DNA of 33,789 nt from positions 1 to 33,789 of the forward strand of contig CANBCW010000023.1 in NCBI GenBank assembly GCA_947367115.1. The letters are read 5' to 3'. Positions within the stretch are counted from its first letter, which is position 1. Each line of letters opens with the position of its first letter. Shown here one piece after another: positions 1-6,464 of the stretch. A program made the position numbers and the translations under genes. The stretch comes from an uncultured Clostridia bacterium (GTDB lineage Bacteria; Bacillota; Clostridia; Oscillospirales; Oscillospiraceae). Under the pieces are notes generated by a model that did not search any database, was not told where the DNA came from, and saw only the letters and a program-made list of their open reading frames with translations.

Positions 1-97
1 ATTCTTGGTTTATCCATGGATGAGTTGGGGGCAGAGTCGGACATAGATTAAAGGGGCTAAAATGACGCGCGCGGCGAACCATCGCAGCGCGCTTCTT

Positions 98-1426
98 TTA
101 TTCAGATACGACGCAGCATTCTTCAATGCCGTAGTAACGGAAGTGTTGTACCGTTTCCTCATCAATCTGCTCTCCGCAGACGATGATTGGCACCGCCGGA
201 GGACAGCCCACCGTGGCAGCGGCAAGAACTCTGCCGATGCTGTCTGATACGCAGATGGTTTCAAAGGGGGATAGGGCAGCCGCGCGGATCCCCATGACGC
301 GTTTAGCTATGTGAAGATGTGGCGGGCGGTCTGACAAAGCAGGACACCGGGGAATGCCAACGAGGGCTTTTTCCAGTCGGTTCAGCCCCTCATCACCGGT
401 TTCAGGTGTGACCATCAGCACCAGATAGTCGGGGTCGGAGAATTCGCATTCAATATGCGCCTTCCGCAAAAGGTCAGCCAGTTCAGTACCGTAATAGCCG
501 CAGCGCTTTGCGTCTATGGTCAGTTTGATCGGTTCGCTGCCCGAAAAAACAAACCCATGTGCAGCCAGCCTTGCTTTACAGCCTTGCACAGCCTTGACGG
601 CTGCCGAGAGCCGTTCCCTGTAACCGTCGGACAAATACTGATTTGCCGCGTCCAGAGATTGCAGGATCAGGTAAGAAGGACTGGTGGAACCAAACAGTGC
701 CAGCACGTTTTTGGCATAACCGCTCAGGGCAGGGGAGGTGTGCAGATAGGCACCGCCAGTGAGCACCGGCAATGTCTTATGGGCGGAGTCGCAGCACAGA
801 TCCGCGCCCAAATCCATGGGATGAAGAGAGCCGGGGAGAAATTTCAGATAGGAACCGTGGGCGTTATCCACGATAAAAAGGCAGCCGTGGCGGTGTGTTG
901 CTTCCGCTAAAGCGGCAATATCTAGCATATTGCCCAGATAATCCGGACTGGTCACATAAACTGCAGCGGGTTTTTCGGACATATTCGCCAACGCCCTGTC
1001 CAAATCCTCGGCGCTGATGCTGCAGGAAAGATATGAATTAGAATCCTCAGGATACAGCCATTCGATATCCATATCCAGCAGAGCCGCGGCGTGGAGCAGT
1101 GCTTTGTGGGCATTGCGCCCGGCGGCGATCAAAGGCTGTCTGCCGGTACGTTTTGCGTGGAGCAGACACAGGTACAGCATAGCCTGGATGCAGTGGGAAG
1201 ACCCTCCTGTGGAATAAAAAGTGGGGCATCCAAACAGGGCAGAGGCGTTTGCTTCACTTGCGGCGATGATGCCGTTTGCTTCATACAGACTGTCGGCACC
1301 GGCGATCTCAGTAATGTCAAGATGTTCGATGCCAAGCGGCCCCGCACCTTTGTGGCCGGGCATATGCAGCCGCAGGGTGCCGCTTTCGGTGTAGCGGCGG
1401 ACAAAGTCGCAGATGGGGGTATCCAT
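98..1426 (-). CDS. Orn/Lys/Arg-type PLP-dependent decarboxylase (YaaO-like)
   Basis: Cytosolic PLP enzyme of the fold-type I Orn/Lys/Arg decarboxylase family, 442 aa. Visible family marks are HMPGHKG near residues 21-27, the aspartate-containing IVDNAHGSY near 185-193, and SAHKTLP with Lys217 as the expected Schiff-base lysine. A smaller C-terminal domain follows. At 442 aa it matches the short Firmicutes YaaO type rather than the ~700 aa biodegradative enzymes. I chose the internal Met (MDTPICDF) rather than the ORF-track start, because its ATG overlaps the scfB stop by one base (TGATG), a translational-coupling arrangement; the 16 extra residues upstream are low complexity. It is the third gene of the SCIFF operon. 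The substrate (lysine, arginine or ornithine) cannot be told from sequence. No convincing terminator lies between its stop and the window edge, so transcription may continue. Confidence 0.9.
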   Translation of the reverse strand: MDTPICDFVRRYTESGTLRLHMPGHKGAGPLGIEHLDITEIAGADSLYEANGIIAASEANASALFGCPTFYSTGGSSHCIQAMLYLCLLHAKRTGRQPLIAAGRNAHKALLHAAALLDMDIEWLYPEDSNSYLSCSISAEDLDRALANMSEKPAAVYVTSPDYLGNMLDIAALAEATHRHGCLFIVDNAHGSYLKFLPGSLHPMDLGADLCCDSAHKTLPVLTGGAYLHTSPALSGYAKNVLALFGSTSPSYLILQSLDAANQYLSDGYRERLSAAVKAVQGCKARLAAHGFVFSGSEPIKLTIDAKRCGYYGTELADLLRKAHIECEFSDPDYLVLMVTPETGDEGLNRLEKALVGIPRCPALSDRPPHLHIAKRVMGIRAAALSPFETICVSDSIGRVLAAATVGCPPAVPIIVCGEQIDEETVQHFRYYGIEECCVVSE

Positions 1427-2811
1427 CAGCCGTTTCCTTCCAAGGCTCTTGCCACGGCGACCATGATGGCGCACTCCATCCGCTTGCGGAACAGGTCGCA
1501 GCCATATTGATAGACACCCTTAACGGAGCCGGTGGAGTGATAGGCGTTGGCAGCGCACCCGCCGGAGCAGTACAGCTTTGCCCAGCAGTCGCGGCATTCC
1601 GGGCGGGAGTAGACATTGCAGGACATAAATTCATCCTGAATGGCGGTGTTGCTGACACCGTCCCAAATATTACCGAGCCTGAACTTTTCATCACCTACGA
1701 ATTGATGGCAGGGGTACAGGTCGCCCCAGGGGGTGACCGCCATATACTCCGTTCCGCTGCCGCAGCCGGAGATTCGCTTGTAAATGCAGGGGCCGCCCTT
1801 CAAATCAATCATGTAGTGGTAGAAGGTGAAGGGTCTGCCCTCCTTGTCCCGCTGCAGCATCAGCTCAGCCAGCTTCTCATACTGCTCCATAACGATGGCC
1901 TTATCCGCTTCCGTCAACTCAGAAGGATCGCCGGGGGCGCACACCACAGGCTCCATGCTCAGTTCCGTAAAGCCAAGATCCAGCATCTGCTGGATGTCCT
2001 TGAGAAAATCAGGGTTGGCGTGGGTGAAGGTGCCGCGCATGTAGTAGTTCTTGCCGCCCCGAGCCTCCACGAATTTCTGGAACTTGGGTACGATTCGCTC
2101 CCAGCTTCCCTTACCGGCGTAGTCCACACGATAGCGGTCGTGGATCTCCTTCCGGCCATCCAGACTCAGAACGACATTACTGCATTCCCGATTAGCAAAA
2201 TCGATCACATCATCGTTGACCAGCATGCCGTTGGTGGTCAGGGTAAAGCGGAAATTCTTGTTATGTTCCTTTTCAATGCTCCGGGCGTAAGCAACCAGAT
2301 CCTTGACCACCTGGAAGTTCATCAGCGGCTCACCGCCGAAAAAGTCTACCTCCAGATTGCGCCGGGAGCCGGAATTGGCCACCAGGAAATCCAGAGCCTG
2401 CTTGCCAACCTCAAAGCTCATCACCGCTCGCTCGCCGTTATACTTACCCTGACTGGCAAAGCAGTAGGAACAATTCAGGTTGCAGGTGTGAGCGATATGC
2501 AGGCATAGAGCCTTGACAACACCGGCGGTCTTCTGCTTCAGCTTGCCCGCCATGGGCTCGTAGTTGTCCGGCACGAACAGCTTGCCCTGCTCTTTCAGTA
2601 TGACCACCTGATCATAGCATTCGGTGAGATCACCGGCGGTGATATCCGTCCGTCCGGCATACTTTTCTGCCATGGCAGCGAGGATATCCTCCCGGCTGTT
2701 AGTTTCAAACATGGCAATGATATCGTAGGCGACTTCATCCACCGCGTGAACAGCGCCGGAACAGATATCCAGCACGATATTGTAGCCGCCCAGTTTATAT
2801 TGATGTACCAT
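1426..2811 (-). CDS. scfB: SCIFF-peptide radical SAM maturase
   Basis: Radical SAM/SPASM enzyme of 461 aa that installs thioether (sactionine-type) crosslinks in the SCIFF precursor. Residues 1 to about 90 fit the N-terminal RiPP-recognition domain. The cluster motif CNLNCSYC gives Cys110/114/117 (CX3CX2C), followed by FFGGEPL. The C-terminal SPASM region is cysteine-rich (GPCIYK, SGCGSG, YPCHQF, CRDCWAKLYCSGGCAANAY, YGCDLF) and should bind auxiliary [4Fe-4S] clusters. The ORF track extends to 3129, but that extension runs through scfA in another frame. The start taken here (MVHQYKLGGY) has GGAGG eight bases upstream; an ATG five codons earlier has only the terminator T-tract in front of it. 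The substrate gene scfA lies directly upstream. Confidence 0.95.
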   Translation of the reverse strand: MVHQYKLGGYNIVLDICSGAVHAVDEVAYDIIAMFETNSREDILAAMAEKYAGRTDITAGDLTECYDQVVILKEQGKLFVPDNYEPMAGKLKQKTAGVVKALCLHIAHTCNLNCSYCFASQGKYNGERAVMSFEVGKQALDFLVANSGSRRNLEVDFFGGEPLMNFQVVKDLVAYARSIEKEHNKNFRFTLTTNGMLVNDDVIDFANRECSNVVLSLDGRKEIHDRYRVDYAGKGSWERIVPKFQKFVEARGGKNYYMRGTFTHANPDFLKDIQQMLDLGFTELSMEPVVCAPGDPSELTEADKAIVMEQYEKLAELMLQRDKEGRPFTFYHYMIDLKGGPCIYKRISGCGSGTEYMAVTPWGDLYPCHQFVGDEKFRLGNIWDGVSNTAIQDEFMSCNVYSRPECRDCWAKLYCSGGCAANAYHSTGSVKGVYQYGCDLFRKRMECAIMVAVARALEGNG

Positions 2812-2826
2812 AAGTGCTTCCTCCAT

Positions 2827-2857
2827 AAAAAATGCCGCCATGCTGGCGGCATTTTTT
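2827..2857 (-). terminator. Intrinsic terminator/attenuator between scfA and scfB
   Basis: Fourteen-base perfect palindrome with a 3-base loop: AAAAAATGCCGCCA, TGC, TGGCGGCATTTTTT. Read on the minus strand it is a GC-rich stem followed by six T, ending four bases before the scfB Shine-Dalgarno. It lies 9 bp after the scfA stop. Because it is symmetric it could act on both strands. Expected effect (inference): most transcripts stop after scfA, and read-through supplies a lower level of scfB. Confidence 0.82.
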
Positions 2858-2866
2858 GCTTTGCAA

Positions 2867-3013
2867 TTACTCGCCCTTGTTCTCGCAGGCCTGGTTGGCA
2901 ATGCCGCAGCTGGTCTTACAAGCAGACTGGCAGGAAGTCTGGCACTCGCCGCAACCGCCGTTTTTGGCGCTGTCGCACAGGTTACGAGTCTCAATGGTCT
3001 TGATGTGTTCCAT
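2867..3013 (-). CDS. scfA: SCIFF ribosomally synthesised peptide precursor
   Basis: Small precursor of 48 aa, missed by the ORF track because of its length. It starts MEHIKTIETRNL, and its core GECQTSCQSACKTSC matches the SCIFF (six cysteines in forty-five) family found across Clostridia. Cysteines are at positions 13, 21, 24, 28, 32, 36 and 43, which is seven rather than six; Cys13 is the extra one. The residue after Cys36 is Gly, where the SCIFF sequences I remember have Thr. The ATG has GGAGG eight bases upstream and a good promoter about 30 bases further up. The neighbour scfB is the dedicated radical SAM maturase. The biological role of SCIFF products is unknown. Confidence 0.95.
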   Translation of the reverse strand: MEHIKTIETRNLCDSAKNGGCGECQTSCQSACKTSCGIANQACENKGE

Positions 3014-3043
3014 AATGGTAACCTCCATAAGATAGTTCGACTT

Positions 3044-3072
3044 ATTTTAACATATACAGGTGGAAAAGTCAA
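3044..3072 (-). promoter_or_regulatory. Sigma-A promoter of the scfA-scfB operon
   Basis: On the minus strand, TTGACT and TAAAAT are separated by 17 bases and placed about 30 bases upstream of the scfA ATG. Confidence 0.8.
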
Positions 3073-3139
3073 TATTCGCCCGGGGGAATTATTTGCCGGC
3101 AAGGTCAGATAAATTGTTGTTTGGCGCACGAAGAAACGC

Positions 3140-3376
3140 TGTCATTGCGAGGCCCGCAGGGCCGTGGCAATCCCCCACGGCGATGCGCAAATGTTACGAT
3201 AACCACCGAAAATGCCGGAAGAACCGGGGGATTGCCAGAAGGTGAATTGCCCCGAAGGGGCAAGAGAGGCCACCCTGGGGTGCGCCAGTGTCTAGCCCCG
3301 CAGGACTGTGCAAGCGAGCAACCGATGCGCCAGCATCGGCTCTTAGCGAGTCGCAGCGCACTGGCTCGCAATGACA
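3140..3376. repeat. TGTCATTGCGAG inverted-repeat (MITE-like) element, copy 1
   Basis: A 237-bp non-coding element bounded by perfect 12-base terminal inverted repeats, TGTCATTGCGAG at 3140-3151 and CTCGCAATGACA at 3365-3376. The interior holds further palindromes: a hairpin (GGCCC..GGGCC) followed by CGTGGCAATCCCCC, an inward-facing GGGGGATTGCCA near 3226, GCCCCgaaGGGGC near 3250, and CCGATGCGCCAGCATCGG. No credible protein is encoded; the ORFs here are spread over both strands and are repeat-derived. It fills most of the gap between the scf and hyd operons. Related copies are at 24421 and 25615. The family resembles a dispersed CATTGCGAG repeat seen in many gut Firmicutes genomes (recalled, not searched). 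Confidence 0.75.
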
Positions 3377-3460
3377 TATTTCTTTTTTTGTGTGCCAATA
3401 ACTCCGTAAACACCAATTCCGCCCACCAGATACAATATGTGCCAAATGCACAAAAGATGC

Positions 3461-3489
3461 TTTACTTTTGGCTGCCGCTATGGTAAACT
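3461..3489 (+). promoter_or_regulatory. Probable promoter of the hyd maturation operon
   Basis: TTTACT and TAAACT separated by 17 bases, upstream of the TM1266-family gene. This predicts a start near 3496 and a leader of about 130 nt. The boxes are imperfect, so confidence is moderate. The stretch 3377-3460 before it shows nothing I can name. Confidence 0.55.
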
Positions 3490-3504
3490 TGTTTCGACAA
3501 ATTA

Positions 3505-3625
3505 ACTGACGCGGAAGGGGGAGACCCTGACGGGAAAGGAATGCCATACAGTCTTTGATCCACGGTGGTGGGCCTTGGTCGGCGTTCCCTTTTCGGGAGC
3601 GCCGCGTTCTATTTTGGAGGTCAGT
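3505..3625 (+). promoter_or_regulatory. Structured 5' leader, candidate cis-regulatory RNA of unknown class
   Basis: The segment GGCGTTCCC (3581-3589) can pair with GGGAGCGCC (3595-3603) as a 9-bp hairpin with a 5-base loop. Alternatively, 3581-3594 can pair with GGGAAAGGAATGCC (3532-3545) at 13 of 14 positions, counting G-U pairs. The two pairings exclude each other, as in a riboswitch expression platform. ACTGAC (3505-3510) can also pair with GTCAGT (3620-3625), which lies between the ribosome binding site GGAGG and the ATG and would close the whole leader. The hairpin is followed by only a weak T-run, so control could be of translation rather than termination. I do not recognise a known riboswitch consensus. 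Confidence 0.42.
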
Positions 3626-3886
3626 ATGGATAATCGAATCGCATTGCTGGGGATTGTGGTGGAGAATGAAGGTTCGGTGGAACCCTTGAACCGGCTTCTT
3701 AGTGAGTATAAACAATATGTTGTGGGACGTATGGGCATACCATACCGTCAACGCGGTGTGAACCTGATCAGCATTGTTCTGGACGCGCCGGGGGATGCCA
3801 TCAGCTCCCTGTCCGGCAAATTGGGGATGCTGCCGGGGGTCAGTGCCAAAACCTTATACGCCAAACTGCCGGAGAATGGATCATGA
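3626..3886 (+). CDS. TM1266-family putative iron-only hydrogenase system regulator
   Basis: Small protein of 86 aa (MDNRIALLGIVVEN...). It matches the family often found beside HydEFG genes and named iron-only hydrogenase system regulator after Thermotoga TM1266. The fold is expected to be an ACT/NikR-C-like ferredoxin fold. The pattern is two halves with hydrophobic strands (IALLGIVV; LISIVLDA) and a mid-protein GRMGIPYRQRGV segment. No DNA-binding helix-turn-helix is visible, so regulation is only inferred from naming and context. The ORF track starts at 3575, but this ATG has GGAGG five bases upstream and the extra 17 residues lie in the leader hairpin. Its stop overlaps the hydE start (ATGA). 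Confidence 0.85.
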   Translation: MDNRIALLGIVVENEGSVEPLNRLLSEYKQYVVGRMGIPYRQRGVNLISIVLDAPGDAISSLSGKLGMLPGVSAKTLYAKLPENGS

Positions 3887-4932
3887 GGGCGCTGATCGAA
3901 AAGCTGGAGCGTGAACACACGTTATCAGCAGTGGAGTTTACGGCGCTCATTGAGGGGAGAAATGAGACAGCAGCCGAACTGCTTTTTGAGAAGGCGGTCG
4001 CCCAGAGACAGAAATATTATGGGAAGGACGTTTATTTACGAGGTCTCATCGAGTTTACGAATTACTGCAAAAACGACTGTTACTACTGCGGTATTCGGCG
4101 CTCCAACCGACATGCTCAGCGCTACCGGCTGACGAAGGAAGACATACTGGACTGCTGCCGGATGGGCTATGCATTGGGTTACCGCACCTTTGTTTTGCAG
4201 GGTGGGGAGGATCCGTGGTATACCCCGGAGCGGATCGAAGATCTGGTACGTTCCATTAAAAAAGAGTATTCCGACTGCGCTGTGACCCTTTCCGTTGGGG
4301 AACACTCCCATGCGGTATATCAAAGCTGGTTCAATGCTGGGGCTGACCGATATCTCCTCCGGCATGAAACGGCTGATCCAAACCATTACAGTAGTTTGCA
4401 TCCTGAAGCAATGTCGCTGGAAAACCGGCTTCGCTGCCTGTGGGATCTGAAGGAGATCGGATATCAGGTAGGCTGCGGCTTTATGGTGGGATCTCCGGGG
4501 CAGAATGCGGAGCATTTGGCGAAAGATTTGCTGTTTATTCGGACATTGGAGCCTCACATGGTGGGCATCGGCCCCTTTATTCCTCAGAAGGATACGCCCT
4601 TTGGAAAGGAAACCGCCGGAACGCTGGAGCTGACGCTTTACTTGCTTGCGATCATCCGCCTGATGCTGCCGGAGGTGCTGCTGCCAGCCACTACAGCCTT
4701 GGGAACCATTCATCCCATGGGGCGGGAAAAGGGAATTCTGGCCGGAGCCAATGTATGTATGCCCAATTTGTCACCAACCAGTGTTCGGAAAAAATACGCA
4801 TTGTATGACAACAAGATCTGCACCGGTGACGAAGCCGCTGAGTGCGTCCAATGCCTGTGCCGCCGCATTGAGCGAATCGGTTACAAGACCGCGGCAGGCC
4901 GTGGCGACCATATTCGTATAGAGAGGAAATGA
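3883..4932 (+). CDS. hydE: [FeFe] hydrogenase H-cluster radical SAM maturase HydE
   Basis: Radical SAM enzyme of 349 aa acting with HydG and HydF to build the [2Fe] subcluster of the H-cluster; HydE processes the HydG-made iron-CO-CN-cysteine synthon. The SAM-cluster motif CKNDCYYC gives Cys62/66/69 (CX3CX2C). LQGGEDPW follows as the GGE-type SAM-binding segment, and LSVGEHS and FMVGSPGQ are typical of the HydE/BioB-like barrel. Cys313, Cys321 and Cys324 (CX7CX2C) match the accessory C-terminal cluster site known in Thermotoga HydE, which not all HydE proteins keep. It overlaps the upstream regulator by 4 bases and is followed after 6 bases by hydG, so the three should be co-transcribed. Confidence 0.95.
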   Translation: MRALIEKLEREHTLSAVEFTALIEGRNETAAELLFEKAVAQRQKYYGKDVYLRGLIEFTNYCKNDCYYCGIRRSNRHAQRYRLTKEDILDCCRMGYALGYRTFVLQGGEDPWYTPERIEDLVRSIKKEYSDCAVTLSVGEHSHAVYQSWFNAGADRYLLRHETADPNHYSSLHPEAMSLENRLRCLWDLKEIGYQVGCGFMVGSPGQNAEHLAKDLLFIRTLEPHMVGIGPFIPQKDTPFGKETAGTLELTLYLLAIIRLMLPEVLLPATTALGTIHPMGREKGILAGANVCMPNLSPTSVRKKYALYDNKICTGDEAAECVQCLCRRIERIGYKTAAGRGDHIRIERK

Positions 4933-4938
4933 TTAGCT

Positions 4939-6354
4939 ATGTATGATCCGAAATCTATGAAGGCCGAGGAGTTTATCGACCACCAGGAAATTCTGGATAC
5001 CCTGGCCTATGCCGCTGCCCATAAAACAGACGCGGCCTTGATCGGCTCCATCATTGAAAAAGCCCGGCTGCGCAAAGGGCTTTCCCACCGGGAGGCCTCC
5101 GTCCTGCTGGCCTGTGAGTTGGAGGAGAAAAATCAGGAAGTTTACGCCCTGGCGGAGCAGATCAAAAAGGACTTTTACGGCAACCGCATCGTCATGTTCG
5201 CGCCGCTGTACCTTTCTAATTACTGCGTCAACGGCTGCCTGTATTGTCCATACCATAAGAAAAACACCCACATTCCCCGGAAAAAGCTGACCCAGGAGGA
5301 GATCCGGGCGGAGGTCATTGCGCTGCAGGATATGGGGCACAAGCGCTTGGCGCTGGAGGCCGGTGAGGATCCGGTCAATAATCCGCTGGAGTATATCTTG
5401 GAGTCGATCAAGACCATTTACTCCATTAAACACAAAAACGGTGCCATCCGCCGGGTGAATGTCAACATCGCTGCCACGACTGTAGAAAATTACCGCAAAC
5501 TCAAGGATGCGGGGATTGGCACCTATATTTTGTTCCAGGAAACTTATCATAAGGAAAGCTACGAGCATCTGCATCCCACCGGCCCAAAGAGCAATTATGC
5601 CTACCACACGGAAGCCCACGACCGGGCTATGCAGGGCGGCATTGATGATGTGGGGCTGGGCGTGCTGTTTGGCTTGGAGCTTTATCGTTACGAATTTGCG
5701 GGTCTGCTGATGCACGCGGAGCATCTGGAAGCGGTGTTTGGTGTAGGCCCTCATACCATCAGCGTGCCGAGAGTATGTCCCGCCGATGACATTGACCCCG
5801 GCGAATTTGACAACGGCATTTCCGATGAGACCTTTGAGAAGATCGTGGCCTGCATCCGGGTGGCAGTGCCTTACACCGGCATGATCATTTCCACGCGGGA
5901 AAGCCCCAAGGTTCGTCAGCGGGTGCTGCATCTTGGTATCTCTCAGATCTCCGGGGGCAGCCGCACCAGTGTGGGCGGCTACACATTGCCGGAGCCGGAA
6001 AATGACACGGCTCAGTTTGATCTTTCCGACCACCGCACGCTGGATGAAGTGGTGAAGTGGCTGATGGAGATGGGCTATATCCCATCCTTCTGCACTGCCT
6101 GCTATCGGGAAGGACGTACCGGTGACCGGTTTATGAGCTTGTGCAAGTCCGGGCAGATCAACAACTGCTGTCTGCCTAACGCGCTGATGACCCTGAAGGA
6201 ATACCTGATGGATTACGCCGCTCCGGCGACGAAGGAGATCGGTGAAAAGCTGATCGCGTCCCTGCTTGGGGATATCCCCAGAGAACGCACCAGACAGATC
6301 GTGACAGAACGCCTGGAGCGCATCGCCAACGGCGAGCGGGATTTCAGATTTTAA
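4939..6354 (+). CDS. hydG: [FeFe] hydrogenase H-cluster radical SAM maturase HydG
   Basis: Tyrosine-cleaving radical SAM enzyme of 471 aa. It turns tyrosine into p-cresol plus CO and cyanide, delivered as an Fe(CO)2(CN)-cysteine unit for the H-cluster. The N-terminal cluster motif CVNGCLYC gives Cys96/100/103. The C-terminal CTAC...NNCC fits CX2CX22C, the auxiliary five-iron cluster site that separates HydG from ThiH. Length and internal motifs (FQETYHKESY, GVGPHTISVPR) are typical. A ribosome binding site GAGGAAA precedes the ATG. The stop codon lies inside an AATTGTTGTTT sequence that also occurs at 3112 and at the ends of the palindromic element at 19642. A 483-aa antisense ORF covering this gene is a shadow. 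Confidence 0.97.
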   Translation: MYDPKSMKAEEFIDHQEILDTLAYAAAHKTDAALIGSIIEKARLRKGLSHREASVLLACELEEKNQEVYALAEQIKKDFYGNRIVMFAPLYLSNYCVNGCLYCPYHKKNTHIPRKKLTQEEIRAEVIALQDMGHKRLALEAGEDPVNNPLEYILESIKTIYSIKHKNGAIRRVNVNIAATTVENYRKLKDAGIGTYILFQETYHKESYEHLHPTGPKSNYAYHTEAHDRAMQGGIDDVGLGVLFGLELYRYEFAGLLMHAEHLEAVFGVGPHTISVPRVCPADDIDPGEFDNGISDETFEKIVACIRVAVPYTGMIISTRESPKVRQRVLHLGISQISGGSRTSVGGYTLPEPENDTAQFDLSDHRTLDEVVKWLMEMGYIPSFCTACYREGRTGDRFMSLCKSGQINNCCLPNALMTLKEYLMDYAAPATKEIGEKLIASLLGDIPRERTRQIVTERLERIANGERDFRF

Positions 6355-6464
6355 TTGTTGTTTGCAGTAGTTTTCGTACGACACCTATACAATGCGTGCC
6401 CTATACAACATGGATGTAAAACAATAATCTATCCTACAAAAAGCAAGGAGCAAGGAGCGTATCT

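Noticed and set aside
1-17. Possible start of a downstream minus-strand gene (MDKPR..., perhaps tmk by yaaO-tmk synteny)
   Set aside because: Only five codons are visible and no Shine-Dalgarno precedes the ATG; not supportable from this window.
1507-2508. 333-aa plus-strand ORF
   Set aside because: Antisense of scfB; no ribosome binding site or family motif.
3496-3625. Assignment of the hyd leader to a named riboswitch (TPP, cobalamin, SAM, NiCo, Moco)
   Set aside because: None of the core consensus sequences I know is visible; left as unknown class.
3105-3751. Several 60-185 aa ORFs in the scf-hyd gap
   Set aside because: They translate the inverted-repeat element and the leader, on both strands, with no consistent start.
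4933-6384. 483-aa antisense ORF
   Set aside because: Complete shadow of hydG, which has all catalytic motifs; the antisense product has no recognisable domain or start signal.
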